A DNA stretch of 64,000 bases from Ruminococcus gauvreauii (GTDB lineage: Bacteria; Bacillota; Clostridia; Lachnospirales; Lachnospiraceae), in contig NZ_CP102290.1 of assembly GCF_025151995.1 (NCBI RefSeq), forward strand, positions 3,968,001 to 4,032,000, read 5' to 3'. Below the pieces are notes generated by a model, which saw only the letters and a list, made by a program, of their open reading frames with translations, was not told the origin of the DNA and did not search any database. Shown one piece after another: positions 36,425 through 44,630 of this stretch; the first letter of the stretch is position 1, and each line of letters begins with the position of its first letter. The position numbers and the translations under genes were made by a program.

Positions 36425-38548
36425 GTGAAAGAGAGTCGGAGGAAACGTATCATTAAATCTGCAGTAAGCATGGGAACATTTCTGGTACTGAGTCTGACAT
36501 CGTGCGGAACGAATGAACAGATCCGGGCAAATGATACAGAAGTAATCAAAGTGCAGGATGCAGACGAAGGAAAACAGCAGAAAGAAGTGACCGGTGTTCA
36601 ACCGGATAAGAGACAGGAGGATAAGTCTGAGACCGTCTATACGAAAGCAGGTGCCGATGGAACACCATTGGAGATCACGGTACAGACTGTGTTAAAGAAC
36701 AGCGGCGGGAATAAAACAATCAAAGATTTTTCCAATCTCACAGACATCAAGAATACGGAAGGCGACGAAGAATTTACGCGGGAGCCTGACGGTACGATCT
36801 GTTGGGATAATCATGGACAGGATATTCAATATGAGGGAAAGAGCGGCAAAGAGCTGCCGGTAAATGTAAAGATCAGTTATTATCTGGACGGAGAGAAGAT
36901 AAAGCCCGAAGAACTGGCCGGTGCGAATGGGAAACTCCGCATTCGGTTTGACTACGAAAACAAAACGTCCCAATCGGTCGAAGTAAACGGCAGAGAGCTG
37001 AAGATTCCTGTGCCGTTCACAGTCATCTCCGCGTTACTACTGCCCGAGGACGTGGCGTCTGGTGTCCAGGTGACTAACGGTAAGGTGATCTCCATCGGAG
37101 AACAGAAGATGGTGGTTGGCTATGCCTGCCCCGGCCTCTCCGGGAGCCTGAAGCTGGCAGATTATGAACTGACGGAGGAGATTTCTCTGCCTGAATACGT
37201 AGAAATCACCGCAGATGTCACTGATTTCAAACTGGATTTTACAGCGTCCATTGTATCCACGGGATTGTTTGAGGAGACAGAGTCAGATGATCTGGACGAC
37301 CTGGCGCGTGTGTCGGAGGATATGAACGAACTTGGTAAGGCATCCGGCAAACTCGTAGATGGAGCCGCAGAACTCTTAGAGGGAATAAATACCTATCAGT
37401 CTTATCTGGACCAATACATGGATGGGGTCGGTGCTCTGACCGAAGGGACAAAGATGCTGGAGGAGAGTCTTGCACTGGTCGATGACAAAAAAGGTGATCT
37501 TGCCTCCGGGGCCTCAGCGATTCAGCAGGGACTGGAAAGTCTGAACAAAGCCCTTGAGCAGGTGAACCTGTCCGACAACGCAGGGCTGGATATGAAAGGG
37601 ATGGAGGGCGCACTGACATCTCTGGCTTCAGATGCCGGGGAACTGAGTGAGGCGCTGACTGCCATGGAGGCGGGATTTGTACAGATGCAGAACTTCGCAC
37701 AACAGGCTGCGGCGTACCGTGAGGCGGTTCGTGGTGCCGTGGACAGTGCGGTGAATGAATTGAATCTGGCCGATATGAACACGCTGGAAAAGCAGGCATC
37801 AGACATAGCAAAAATTCAGGCAGGTGAGGCGGCAGCACAGGCAGTGGATGAAGCTTTGGCATCTGTGAATCTGCCGGACACTGACAAAACGCAGATTAGA
37901 GAAAATGTTAAGGAACGCGTGCAGAATGCGGTTAACCTCAACGGAATTTCAGCCGGCATACAGGGACATCTGGATGTTGTACGGGCAAAGTTAACGGAAA
38001 TTCCGGCATTTGAAATCCCGGATCTTGCCATAGATGCGAGTGCGGTCACGGAACCAGTGCTTGATATGCAGAAACAGCTGGAAGTTCTGAGGACCTATGG
38101 GAGGTCATTGTCGGCAATAGCAGAAAAGCTGTCCGGGATGAGCGACAGTGTGGATACTATGAAAGAAGGAACCCGACAGCTTCTGGAAGGAAGTACCCAG
38201 CTTGCCGAAGGAATTTCAGTATTTAATGAAGGTATCGGGCAGATCTATGCCGGAGCAGGTGAGCTCGGCAGCGGAACCGGCCTGCTGTCATCCTCCGGAG
38301 CGGTCCTGAATGACGGGTTTGAGGCCCTCGCGGATGGCATGAAGGCCCTGAAAGAAGGCCTGGTGACGCTTGATGATGAGGGTATTTCGCAGTTAAAGGA
38401 ACTCGCCGGGGATGATCTGAAAGAGCTTTCCATACGGCTGAAAGCAGCAAAACAGGCAGACAACACGTATGATAACTTCGGCGGAATCATGGCTGGACAG
38501 ACGGGAAGCGTGAGATTTATGATTGAGACGGAAGGGATCGGAACCTGA
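36425..38548 (+). CDS. large lipoprotein with YhgE/Pip-like repeat coils
   Basis: 707 residues from GTG 36425, seven bases after GGAGGG; the ATG at 36419 abuts the ribosome site. The lipobox SLTSC gives lipidation at C27. A beta-rich middle part (about 50-290) precedes a long helical region with heptad-like L-x2-G repeats (LAEGISVFNEGIGQIYAGAG, LADGMKALKEGL), as in the YhgE/Pip extracytoplasmic domain. No C-terminal membrane segments. It starts 25 bp after the permease, so it probably forms the outer-face partner of that transporter (inference). Confidence 0.7.
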   Translation: MKESRRKRIIKSAVSMGTFLVLSLTSCGTNEQIRANDTEVIKVQDADEGKQQKEVTGVQPDKRQEDKSETVYTKAGADGTPLEITVQTVLKNSGGNKTIKDFSNLTDIKNTEGDEEFTREPDGTICWDNHGQDIQYEGKSGKELPVNVKISYYLDGEKIKPEELAGANGKLRIRFDYENKTSQSVEVNGRELKIPVPFTVISALLLPEDVASGVQVTNGKVISIGEQKMVVGYACPGLSGSLKLADYELTEEISLPEYVEITADVTDFKLDFTASIVSTGLFEETESDDLDDLARVSEDMNELGKASGKLVDGAAELLEGINTYQSYLDQYMDGVGALTEGTKMLEESLALVDDKKGDLASGASAIQQGLESLNKALEQVNLSDNAGLDMKGMEGALTSLASDAGELSEALTAMEAGFVQMQNFAQQAAAYREAVRGAVDSAVNELNLADMNTLEKQASDIAKIQAGEAAAQAVDEALASVNLPDTDKTQIRENVKERVQNAVNLNGISAGIQGHLDVVRAKLTEIPAFEIPDLAIDASAVTEPVLDMQKQLEVLRTYGRSLSAIAEKLSGMSDSVDTMKEGTRQLLEGSTQLAEGISVFNEGIGQIYAGAGELGSGTGLLSSSGAVLNDGFEALADGMKALKEGLVTLDDEGISQLKELAGDDLKELSIRLKAAKQADNTYDNFGGIMAGQTGSVRFMIETEGIGT

Positions 38549-38558
38549 CCGCCAGGTT
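38542..38558 (+). terminator. short terminator-like hairpin overlapping the lipoprotein stop
   Basis: AACCTG / CAGGTT with a 5-nt loop and TTTT after the first arm pair. The stem is only 6 bp, so termination is uncertain. Confidence 0.4.
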
Positions 38559-38574
38559 TTGGTTCACCGGATCT

Positions 38575-39369
38575 CTATTTTGATCTTCCCACCATATCCG
38601 CATACTGAGGCGTCCCAAGACCGTAGCCTCCTGCCACCTCAAGAATGTGTCCGGTGATATAGGAGGATTCTTCACTGGCAAAAAAGAGCGCGGCATTTGC
38701 CATATCTTCCGGTTTCCCCATACGATTTAACGGGACATGTGATAAAAAGGATTCGACAAAAGAATCCGGCATGGAATTCAGAGCCGCATCTGTGGCTGTA
38801 AGGCCTGGAAGAACGGCATTGCAGCGGATATTTTCCCGTGCATACTGAAGTGCGATCTGCTGGGTGATATTGTTGACAGCAGCTTTGGATACGCCGTAAC
38901 CAATTCTTGTCACATCCGGGATAGAACCGCCGATGGAAGAGATATTGACGATACTTCCCTGGTGATTCCTGATCATGTGCGGGACTGCAAGCTTTGAGAT
39001 GCGGTATACACTTCCCAGATTCAGATGCAGCAGGTCAAAGAAAGCTTTTTCCGAGCTGCGGATCAGATCCAGATCCTCGGAGGGCCGGCCCACACCAAAG
39101 TTATTGACCAGAATATCCAGCCTTCCTGTTTTCGTAATCACATCATCCACCATGGAGGCATAGCTGTCTTCCTGCATTGCCTCAAAAAACACGGGCATCA
39201 TATCGAATCCCCGCTCCTTATATTCATCGCAGATTTTCTGGGTGTCTTCCATTCTGCGGACTCCCATACATACCCTGGCGCCTTCTTCAGCCAGTCTGAG
39301 CGCACAGGCGAGGCCGATCCCCTTTGAGGCGGAGGTCACGAGGGCAACTTTATTCTGAAGTCTTTTCAT
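38575..39369 (-). CDS. 7alpha-hydroxysteroid dehydrogenase (SDR family)
   Basis: 264 residues, a classical short-chain dehydrogenase. The cofactor loop is TSASKGIG (12-19), followed by NNFG (89-92), N117, and catalytic S145, Y158 and K162. R38 after the second strand favours NADP(H). The stretches IVNISSIGGSIPDVTRIGYG, NIRCNAVLPGL and LGTPQYA closely match remembered clostridial 7alpha-HSDH sequences. It would oxidise the 7alpha-hydroxyl of primary bile acids such as cholate to the 7-oxo form. Divergent from an MFS carrier. A different steroid or position specificity is the main alternative. Confidence 0.8.
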   Translation of the reverse strand: MKRLQNKVALVTSASKGIGLACALRLAEEGARVCMGVRRMEDTQKICDEYKERGFDMMPVFFEAMQEDSYASMVDDVITKTGRLDILVNNFGVGRPSEDLDLIRSSEKAFFDLLHLNLGSVYRISKLAVPHMIRNHQGSIVNISSIGGSIPDVTRIGYGVSKAAVNNITQQIALQYARENIRCNAVLPGLTATDAALNSMPDSFVESFLSHVPLNRMGKPEDMANAALFFASEESSYITGHILEVAGGYGLGTPQYADMVGRSK

Positions 39370-39496
39370 ATTCTACCACCTTTTATTTATGAATTTATCC
39401 TTAGTCTGATCGAATGCACTAAAATTATACATTTAAAATTTGCATAAACCTGCCATGACCGCAGATACTAGTACATAAAAATCGGGAGGTGGAATA

Positions 39497-40774
39497 ATGA
39501 CGGAAAAAAGATTACATTATGCATGGTATGTGTTGCTGGGGATCATATTGATCCGGGGCTTTGCAGGAGGCGGCATCAATATGACTTCCGGACTTTTTCT
39601 GCTGCCGGTATCACAGGAGATCGGCGTCGGCGTCGGGAGTCTCTCACTTTACCTGAGCATCTCATCCGTGGTACTGGTAGTTTCTCTGCCTCTTGCAGGA
39701 AAACTGATCAATCGATATGATATTCGCGTGATGGCGTTAGCCGGAGCAGCGCTTCAGGCTCTCTCCTTTGCCGCATTCGGACTGATGAATCATGTATACG
39801 GCTGGTATCTTCTTGCGGTACCTCAGGCCATGGGGGCGGCAATCGTGGTAAACCTTCTGGGACCTATTCTGATCAACCGGTGGTTTTCCAGAAATGTAGG
39901 GCTGATGCTGGGCATCCAGATGGCATGTGTCAGCCTGTTCGGCGCCATCTGGCAGCCGATCACATCTTTTATCATCGCTGGCCGCGGATGGAGAACCGCA
40001 TATTTCGTGGTGGGAGGTATTACGTTTGCCGTCATAATCCTGTCGGCCATCATACTGCTTCGCAATTCACCTAAGGATCTTGGGATGCAGCCATACGGAA
40101 ATGAAGAGAAGCGCAGTCATGAAAAAGGAGGCCGGGGACCACGGCTGGAAATAGATGAAAAAACTGCGCTGCACTCGATTTCCTTCTATCTGCTGTTAGT
40201 GTTTATGATCGCAATTACCGGTGTCGGCGTCTTTGTCCAGCACATCCCCACGTACGGCCTTATGCTCGGATATTCCACTCAGGTCACGGGAATGGCGCTG
40301 GCGTTTGCCTCGATCGGAAGTTCCATCGGTTCCGTTGCGATCGGTATGATCAGCGACCGTATCGGAAGTCTGAAGACATGCTTTGGCGTGATCGTGATCG
40401 GGCTGATCGCTGCAGTGGGATTTCTGTTCAGTGCTCAAAATTTTCTGATCTTCGGCATTTCAACGTTTATGCACGGACTGGTGAGTGCAGGCGTCATGGT
40501 TCTGGCACCCATATTGACACTTACGTTTTACGGGCAGCAGGACTACGAAAAGATATATGCCAGAATATCCATGGGTGCGCCCCTGGCATCCATACTGCTG
40601 GTTCCGGCTTATGGGTTTATCTATGACATCATGAACGATTACCGGCCGGTTCTGTTCTGGATCATTTTCTTACTTCTGATCTCCGCATGCTGTATAGCAG
40701 CAGGATGGAAAAACCGTTGTACGATCGACGGCTGTCCGACCTGGAGGCGCAGAAAACAGCCGCCTGAGGTTTAA
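39497..40774 (+). CDS. MFS transporter, OFA-like
   Basis: 425 residues with 12 predicted membrane segments and a central charged loop. The start YAWYVLLGIILIRGFAGGGI is typical of the oxalate/formate-antiporter branch of MFS. It shares a 127-bp intergenic region with the 7alpha-HSDH gene in divergent orientation, so a bile acid or another organic acid is a plausible substrate (inference). Its stop codon directly abuts that of the DnaJ-like gene. Confidence 0.8.
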   Translation: MTEKRLHYAWYVLLGIILIRGFAGGGINMTSGLFLLPVSQEIGVGVGSLSLYLSISSVVLVVSLPLAGKLINRYDIRVMALAGAALQALSFAAFGLMNHVYGWYLLAVPQAMGAAIVVNLLGPILINRWFSRNVGLMLGIQMACVSLFGAIWQPITSFIIAGRGWRTAYFVVGGITFAVIILSAIILLRNSPKDLGMQPYGNEEKRSHEKGGRGPRLEIDEKTALHSISFYLLLVFMIAITGVGVFVQHIPTYGLMLGYSTQVTGMALAFASIGSSIGSVAIGMISDRIGSLKTCFGVIVIGLIAAVGFLFSAQNFLIFGISTFMHGLVSAGVMVLAPILTLTFYGQQDYEKIYARISMGAPLASILLVPAYGFIYDIMNDYRPVLFWIIFLLLISACCIAAGWKNRCTIDGCPTWRRRKQPPEV

Positions 40775-40784
40775 CTAGGCGGCT
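40758..40784. terminator. bidirectional hairpin spanning two abutting stop codons
   Basis: An 8-bp perfect stem AGCCGCCT / AGGCGGCT with an 11-nt loop that contains both stop codons (TAA at 40772-40774; TAG read leftward from 40777). CCTGTCTGTTTCTGT follows on the plus strand and GTTTTCTG on the minus strand. Both genes encode their own terminator arm. Confidence 0.6.
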
Positions 40785-41740
40785 CCTGTCTGTTTCTGTC
40801 CGTTGCTTTGGCTGGCGGATTCGTATTCTTTTAATTTCTGTCTTGCTTCCCGGCTCAGGTTTTTAGGAACCTGTATCTGGACAGTGACGTACTGATCCCC
40901 GCGGACATCCGGACGCTTCATGGAAACAATGCCTTTCCCGCGAAGACGGATCTTTGTCCCCGACTGAGTGCCTTCCCGGATCTTACACACGACGTCGCCA
41001 TAGAGTGTCGGTACCCGGACTTCCCCGCCGAATACGGCTGTTGTGAATGGAATATCTGCCGTTGTATAGACATCCAGCCCCTTTCTATCATAGCCGGCTT
41101 TTTCACCGACTGTCACTTTCAGCAATAAATCCCCGTCTTCTCCGCCATTCATACCGGGCATCCCCTTACCGCGCAGACGAATACTCTTGCCTGTCTCGAT
41201 GCCGGCAGGAACATGAACCTTCAATGTTCTGACAGAACCGTCCGCCTCCCGAAGACTGATCACTTTATCGCACCCGAATGCTGCCTCGTCAAAACTGATG
41301 AAAACCTCAGAGTGCAGGTCGGCTCCCTGTTGGCGGAAATCAAAATCGTGCCCATGATAGTTTCGATATTCAAAGCCTCCGGAATTACCGCTGCGGAATC
41401 TGCTGCCAAACAGCTCACTGAAGATATCATCCATATCTCCGCCCGTAAAATGATACTCCTGATAACTGCCGTACGGATCACCAGATGCATCAGGATTCGG
41501 TGAGCTTCCATCAAATGCCGCGTGCCCGAACTGATCGTATAATTTTTTCTTTTCCGGATCACTCAGGATCGTATACGCCTCCGTAACGTCCTTGAACATC
41601 TGTTCTGCATGGGGATCGTTCGCATTCGTATCCGGATGGTATTTCTTTGCGAGCTGCCGATATGCTTTTTTAATCGCAGCCGCATCTGCCTGTCTGTTGA
41701 TTCCAAGTATCTCGTAATAATCTCTCTGCGTCAATGTCAT
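40775..41740 (-). CDS. DnaJ-like co-chaperone without zinc finger (CbpA-like)
   Basis: 321 residues. The J domain with HPD (KKYHPDTNAND) is followed by a Gly/Phe-rich linker (GGDMDDIFSELFGSRFRSG) and the DnaJ C-terminal substrate domain. The CxxCxGxG repeats of classical DnaJ are absent. It stimulates an Hsp70 partner. Start at ATG 41740 with AGAAGG upstream; the GTG at 41743 is too close to that site. A promoter and an inverted repeat lie upstream. Confidence 0.88.
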   Translation of the reverse strand: MTLTQRDYYEILGINRQADAAAIKKAYRQLAKKYHPDTNANDPHAEQMFKDVTEAYTILSDPEKKKLYDQFGHAAFDGSSPNPDASGDPYGSYQEYHFTGGDMDDIFSELFGSRFRSGNSGGFEYRNYHGHDFDFRQQGADLHSEVFISFDEAAFGCDKVISLREADGSVRTLKVHVPAGIETGKSIRLRGKGMPGMNGGEDGDLLLKVTVGEKAGYDRKGLDVYTTADIPFTTAVFGGEVRVPTLYGDVVCKIREGTQSGTKIRLRGKGIVSMKRPDVRGDQYVTVQIQVPKNLSREARQKLKEYESASQSNGQKQTGAA

Positions 41741-41763
41741 CACCTTCTAACCCTACATTTTAT

Positions 41764-41784
41764 TGTTATACATGTAATATAACA
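41764..41784. promoter_or_regulatory. inverted repeat TGTTATA-N7-TATAACA over the DnaJ-like promoter
   Basis: Perfect 7-bp arms that overlap the -10 box of the leftward promoter, a position suited to a repressor. It is not a CIRCE element (no TTAGCACTC arms). Confidence 0.5.
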
Positions 41785-41804
41785 CACAATTAAAGAATGG
41801 TCAA
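41776..41804 (-). promoter_or_regulatory. sigma-A promoter of the DnaJ-like gene
   Basis: Read on the minus strand: TTGACC (41804-41799), 17 bp, TATATT (41781-41776). Confidence 0.75.
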
Positions 41805-41854
41805 TAAAAGGCTGAAAAATAATAAGCATTCACGGAAAATTCACAGGAAAACAT

Positions 41855-41883
41855 TTGCAGAAGACACATGCAGGTGCTATATT
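41855..41883 (+). promoter_or_regulatory. sigma-A promoter of the C39-like peptidase gene
   Basis: TTGCAG (41855-41860), 17 bp, TATATT (41878-41883), followed by AGGAG and the ATG at 41902. Confidence 0.7.
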
Positions 41884-41901
41884 CACTTTATAGGAGAATG
41901 A

Positions 41902-42762
41902 ATGATGAACAGGTTTAAAAAATTATGGCAGACAGTCCTGCTGTGCACCTGTGCAGCTGTGATAGTATTTTCACAGGGCATCACCGCTCATCGGCAGCCG
42001 GAAAAAAAGACCCGGGAATACGAAAAACAGAAAGGCGATACGGCAGAGGCAGTGCCGGATATTCAGGAGCGGAGGAGCCTGGAAGAGCCGGAGACGGAAT
42101 CGTGGGAAGCGTCTGAGGAAAAAGAAAGCAACAGTACGGCGGAGGAGACTGCAGAAGAGCGTATTGCCCGGCTGAGGAATGCGCTGCCCGATGCGGCGTC
42201 ACTTGAAATACAGCCGATCCTGCAGGAGCCGGAACTTCCCACCGGATGTGAAAGCGTGGCGCTTACCATGGCACTGGAATACCTGGGATTTGAATTAGAG
42301 AAGACGACAATCGCAGATCAATACCTGATCAGAAGCGCGACAAATTTTGCTGAGGGGTATGTAGGCGATCCCTGGTCGGACCATGGTGCCGGAGTTTTCC
42401 CTCCGGGTCTGACAGCAACTGCAGATGGATTCCTGAAAGATCATGATTCCCGGATGAGCGCCTGTGACCTCACAGGCGCAGAGTTTGAAGAACTGTATTC
42501 CTACATTGCTGCCGGGTATCCTGTACTGATATGGTCAACGATGTATTACGATGCACCAAAATTTGCGGGTATCTTTTCAGCGGCCGGAGACAGGACTTAT
42601 GAATGGTACAACAATGAACACTGTATTGTGCTGGGCGGTTACGATCTGACCCAGAATACAGTTACCCTGTTTGACCCGCTGCGCGATACCCAGGTTATGG
42701 ATATTTCAGATATGAAGTATCTGTATGATGCTGTCGGAAAATATGCCGTTGTTATATATTAG
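41902..42762 (+). CDS. exported C39-like cysteine peptidase family protein
   Basis: 286 residues. An N-terminal signal-anchor (about 10-28) and a Glu/Lys-rich linker precede a peptidase_C39_2-type domain (about 98-286). It has LPTGCESVAL with C116, NEHCIVLGGYD with H240 and FDPLRD with the probable catalytic Asp. It acts at the cell surface; the substrate is unknown. Some family members lack activity, but here the Cys-His pair is intact. It is a single gene with its own promoter. Confidence 0.78.
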   Translation: MMNRFKKLWQTVLLCTCAAVIVFSQGITAHRQPEKKTREYEKQKGDTAEAVPDIQERRSLEEPETESWEASEEKESNSTAEETAEERIARLRNALPDAASLEIQPILQEPELPTGCESVALTMALEYLGFELEKTTIADQYLIRSATNFAEGYVGDPWSDHGAGVFPPGLTATADGFLKDHDSRMSACDLTGAEFEELYSYIAAGYPVLIWSTMYYDAPKFAGIFSAAGDRTYEWYNNEHCIVLGGYDLTQNTVTLFDPLRDTQVMDISDMKYLYDAVGKYAVVIY

Positions 42763-42874
42763 GTGAGTGCTGACACCGTAAATTATATATTTGAAAAATC
42801 ATGCAAGGTTTTGCGGACCCGGATCGTGTTATAGATAGTCAGTAAATGATAAACATGATCAGGAGGTAATCATC

Positions 42875-43171
42875 ATGAAAAAACTGGTAGCTTTGGGCGC
42901 GGCTGCAGCGCTCATATTTACAACGGGGACGTTCGCTTTCGGCGCAGGTGCGGATACAGCGGGAGTCGATGCGGCGTATTGTGAAACGAATGGATACTAC
43001 TGCAGGCACGTCACGGATGAAAATCTTGACGGAGTGTGTGACAACTGTCAGGATCACACAGCACATGACAGTGTACACAGCCACCACAGCAGCGAAAAGA
43101 CGGATTCGTCATGCAGTTCTGCTGCAGGCCGCCATGCTTCCCGCCATGATCATGGCAGGCATCATAACTAA
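42875..43171 (+). CDS. small secreted Cys/His-rich protein, possible metal binder
   Basis: 98 residues with a strong AGGAGGT site. The signal peptide (KKLVALGAAAALIFTTGTFA) is followed by a compact Cys-rich part (YCETNGYYC ... DENLDGVCDNCQDH) and a His/Ser tail ending RHASRHDHGRHHN. The DxNxDGxCDxC pattern resembles a calcium-loop-like or small metal-binding knot. No family recognised. It precedes an ECF sigma/anti-sigma pair whose anti-sigma also ends in Cys/His-rich sequence, so a shared metal or redox theme is likely (inference). Confidence 0.65.
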   Translation: MKKLVALGAAAALIFTTGTFAFGAGADTAGVDAAYCETNGYYCRHVTDENLDGVCDNCQDHTAHDSVHSHHSSEKTDSSCSSAAGRHASRHDHGRHHN

Positions 43172-43182
43172 ACGGGCAGACA

Positions 43183-43204
43183 TCATCACCATAAATGAAA
43201 GTCG
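43183..43204. repeat. 22-bp dispersed repeat, copy 2
   Basis: Identical to 30221-30242. It lies between the His-rich protein and the ECF sigma gene, 6 bp before a 13-bp hairpin. Confidence 0.55.
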
Positions 43205-43210
43205 CTTCAT

Positions 43211-43241
43211 GAGGGCAGTGGTTGCGGTAACCACTGCCCTC
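43211..43241 (+). terminator. perfect 13-bp hairpin upstream of the ECF sigma gene
   Basis: Arms GAGGGCAGTGGTT (43211-43223) and AACCACTGCCCTC (43229-43241) with a 5-nt loop. There is no U-tract on either side, so simple intrinsic termination is uncertain. A repeat-element stem or mRNA boundary is an alternative. Confidence 0.45.
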
Positions 43242-43324
43242 TGCACGCTTAAAGAGAGTCTTTCGCAGAAGGCGGAAAGGCTGTATAATAAGAGACAGAA
43301 CAATTGTCAGAGGGAGGTGCACGT

Positions 43325-43810
43325 GTGCGAAGCGAATACGATGTTAATCACGCAGTGGAAACATATGCAGATATGATCCGGCGCATCTGCTTCTGCCATC
43401 TGAAAAACCGAACCGATACAGAGGATATTTTTCAGACGGTATTTTTAAAATACATGCTTTGTGATACGGTATTTCATGATGAAGAACATAAGAAAGCGTG
43501 GCTGATCCGGGTCGCAGTCAATGCGTGTAAGGATTACCTGAAGAGTTTCTTTAAGAAAAGGACCGTATCCCTGGAGGCGCTGGAGGGACAGGCGGTGTAT
43601 ATCGAAGAATCTCACAGGGAAGTTCTGGAGGCAGTACTGTCTCTTGCAGATAAATATAAGAATGTGATCTATCTGCACTATTATGAAGGGTATTCTGCGC
43701 ATGAAATCAGTCGGATTTTAGGTAAGAAGGAAAATACGGTCTATTCATTGCTGTCAAGAGGACGCGGGATTTTGAAAGAGAAACTGGGGGGTGACGAATT
43801 TGGAGAATAG
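43325..43810 (+). CDS. ECF-type RNA polymerase sigma factor
   Basis: 161 residues from GTG 43325, seven bases after GGGAGG; the longer frame starts at a TTG (43304) before that site. Sigma region 2 (DTEDIFQTVFLKY ... HKKAWLIRVAVNACKDYLKS) and region 4 (DKYKNVIYLHYYEGYSAHEI, then KENTVYSLLSRGR) are clear. A TATAAT sits at 43284-43289 without a good -35. It overlaps the anti-sigma gene by 11 bp. Confidence 0.9.
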   Translation: MRSEYDVNHAVETYADMIRRICFCHLKNRTDTEDIFQTVFLKYMLCDTVFHDEEHKKAWLIRVAVNACKDYLKSFFKKRTVSLEALEGQAVYIEESHREVLEAVLSLADKYKNVIYLHYYEGYSAHEISRILGKKENTVYSLLSRGRGILKEKLGGDEFGE

Positions 43811-44507
43811 AATTCGTAAAGCATTTGATACCGTAAAAGCAGATGACGAATTGAAAGAATCCGCAGCCAGTTTTCTGCAGTCTGAGAGACAGAAGATCGC
43901 TGCACATAAAGTCCGCCCCGCAGTCCGTAAGACGGCCGCCGCTGTGTGTGCCGCCCTTATGCTTGCCGTTTCCATAGGAGGCTATTCTTATATACAGACG
44001 CCGGTTTCTTATGTGAGTATTGATGTCAATCCATCTGTTGAGCTGACACTGAACAGAGTCGACCGTGTGATATCAGCCACAGCATTTAACGGGGACGGAG
44101 AAGCCGTTTTGGAGGGGATTCAGGTGAAAGGGAAACAGTATACGGATGCCATTGATCAGATCATGGAAAATGCTGACAGGAAAGACTATCTGACGGATAA
44201 TGCAGAACTTGTATTCACAGTAGCTGCCGGAAGCCGGGATAAAGAGAGCGAACTGCGGGCAGGTATCGAAAACTGCCATGGCTGTAAGGAACATGGAGGA
44301 CACAGCGCCGGCACGGAAATGGAAATTGTCTCGGAGGCACATGGCCATGGGATATCGATCGGCAAATATTCCGCGTACCTGCAGCTGGCGAAGTATGATG
44401 ATTCGGTGACAGTGGAGGACTGCCATGAGATGTCCATGTCAGAGATTCATCGCCGGATCAGTGAACATAAGCATAGAGGCAGTCATCATAACGAAGAACA
44501 TGACTAA
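43800..44507 (+). CDS. membrane anti-sigma factor (RsgI-like) with Cys/His-rich outer domain
   Basis: 235 residues from the TTG at 43800 (MENRIRKAF), which has GGGGGGTG at good distance; GTG 43791 is the alternative. The cytoplasmic N-terminus is followed by one membrane segment (about 42-62) and an extracytoplasmic domain starting SYVSIDVNPSVELTLNR, the typical RsgI-type motif. The rest is rich in Cys and His (NCHGCKEHGGH, EAHGHG, EDCHEMS) and ends HKHRGSHHNEEHD. It should hold the ECF sigma factor inactive until an outer signal arrives; metal binding by the tail is inference. Confidence 0.8.
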   Translation: MENRIRKAFDTVKADDELKESAASFLQSERQKIAAHKVRPAVRKTAAAVCAALMLAVSIGGYSYIQTPVSYVSIDVNPSVELTLNRVDRVISATAFNGDGEAVLEGIQVKGKQYTDAIDQIMENADRKDYLTDNAELVFTVAAGSRDKESELRAGIENCHGCKEHGGHSAGTEMEIVSEAHGHGISIGKYSAYLQLAKYDDSVTVEDCHEMSMSEIHRRISEHKHRGSHHNEEHD

Positions 44508-44555
44508 TCGGCATGCACCGAATTATAAACAGTATCTTAAAAAACAAAGAATAAT

Positions 44556-44584
44556 TTGACTTTTACCGGAATCTGCTTCAGAAT
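44556..44584 (+). promoter_or_regulatory. candidate promoter of the L,D-transpeptidase gene
   Basis: TTGACT (44556-44561), 17 bp, CAGAAT (44579-44584). The -10 matches four of six positions. Confidence 0.5.
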
Positions 44585-44630
44585 AGTTACTAAGAGGGAA
44601 TGAGGGGAAAATGATAATAAGGGAGGAATT

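Noticed and set aside
41741..41901. CIRCE/HrcA operator before the DnaJ-like gene
   Set aside because: The TTAGCACTC-N9-GAGTGCTAA pattern is absent; the repeat there has different arms.
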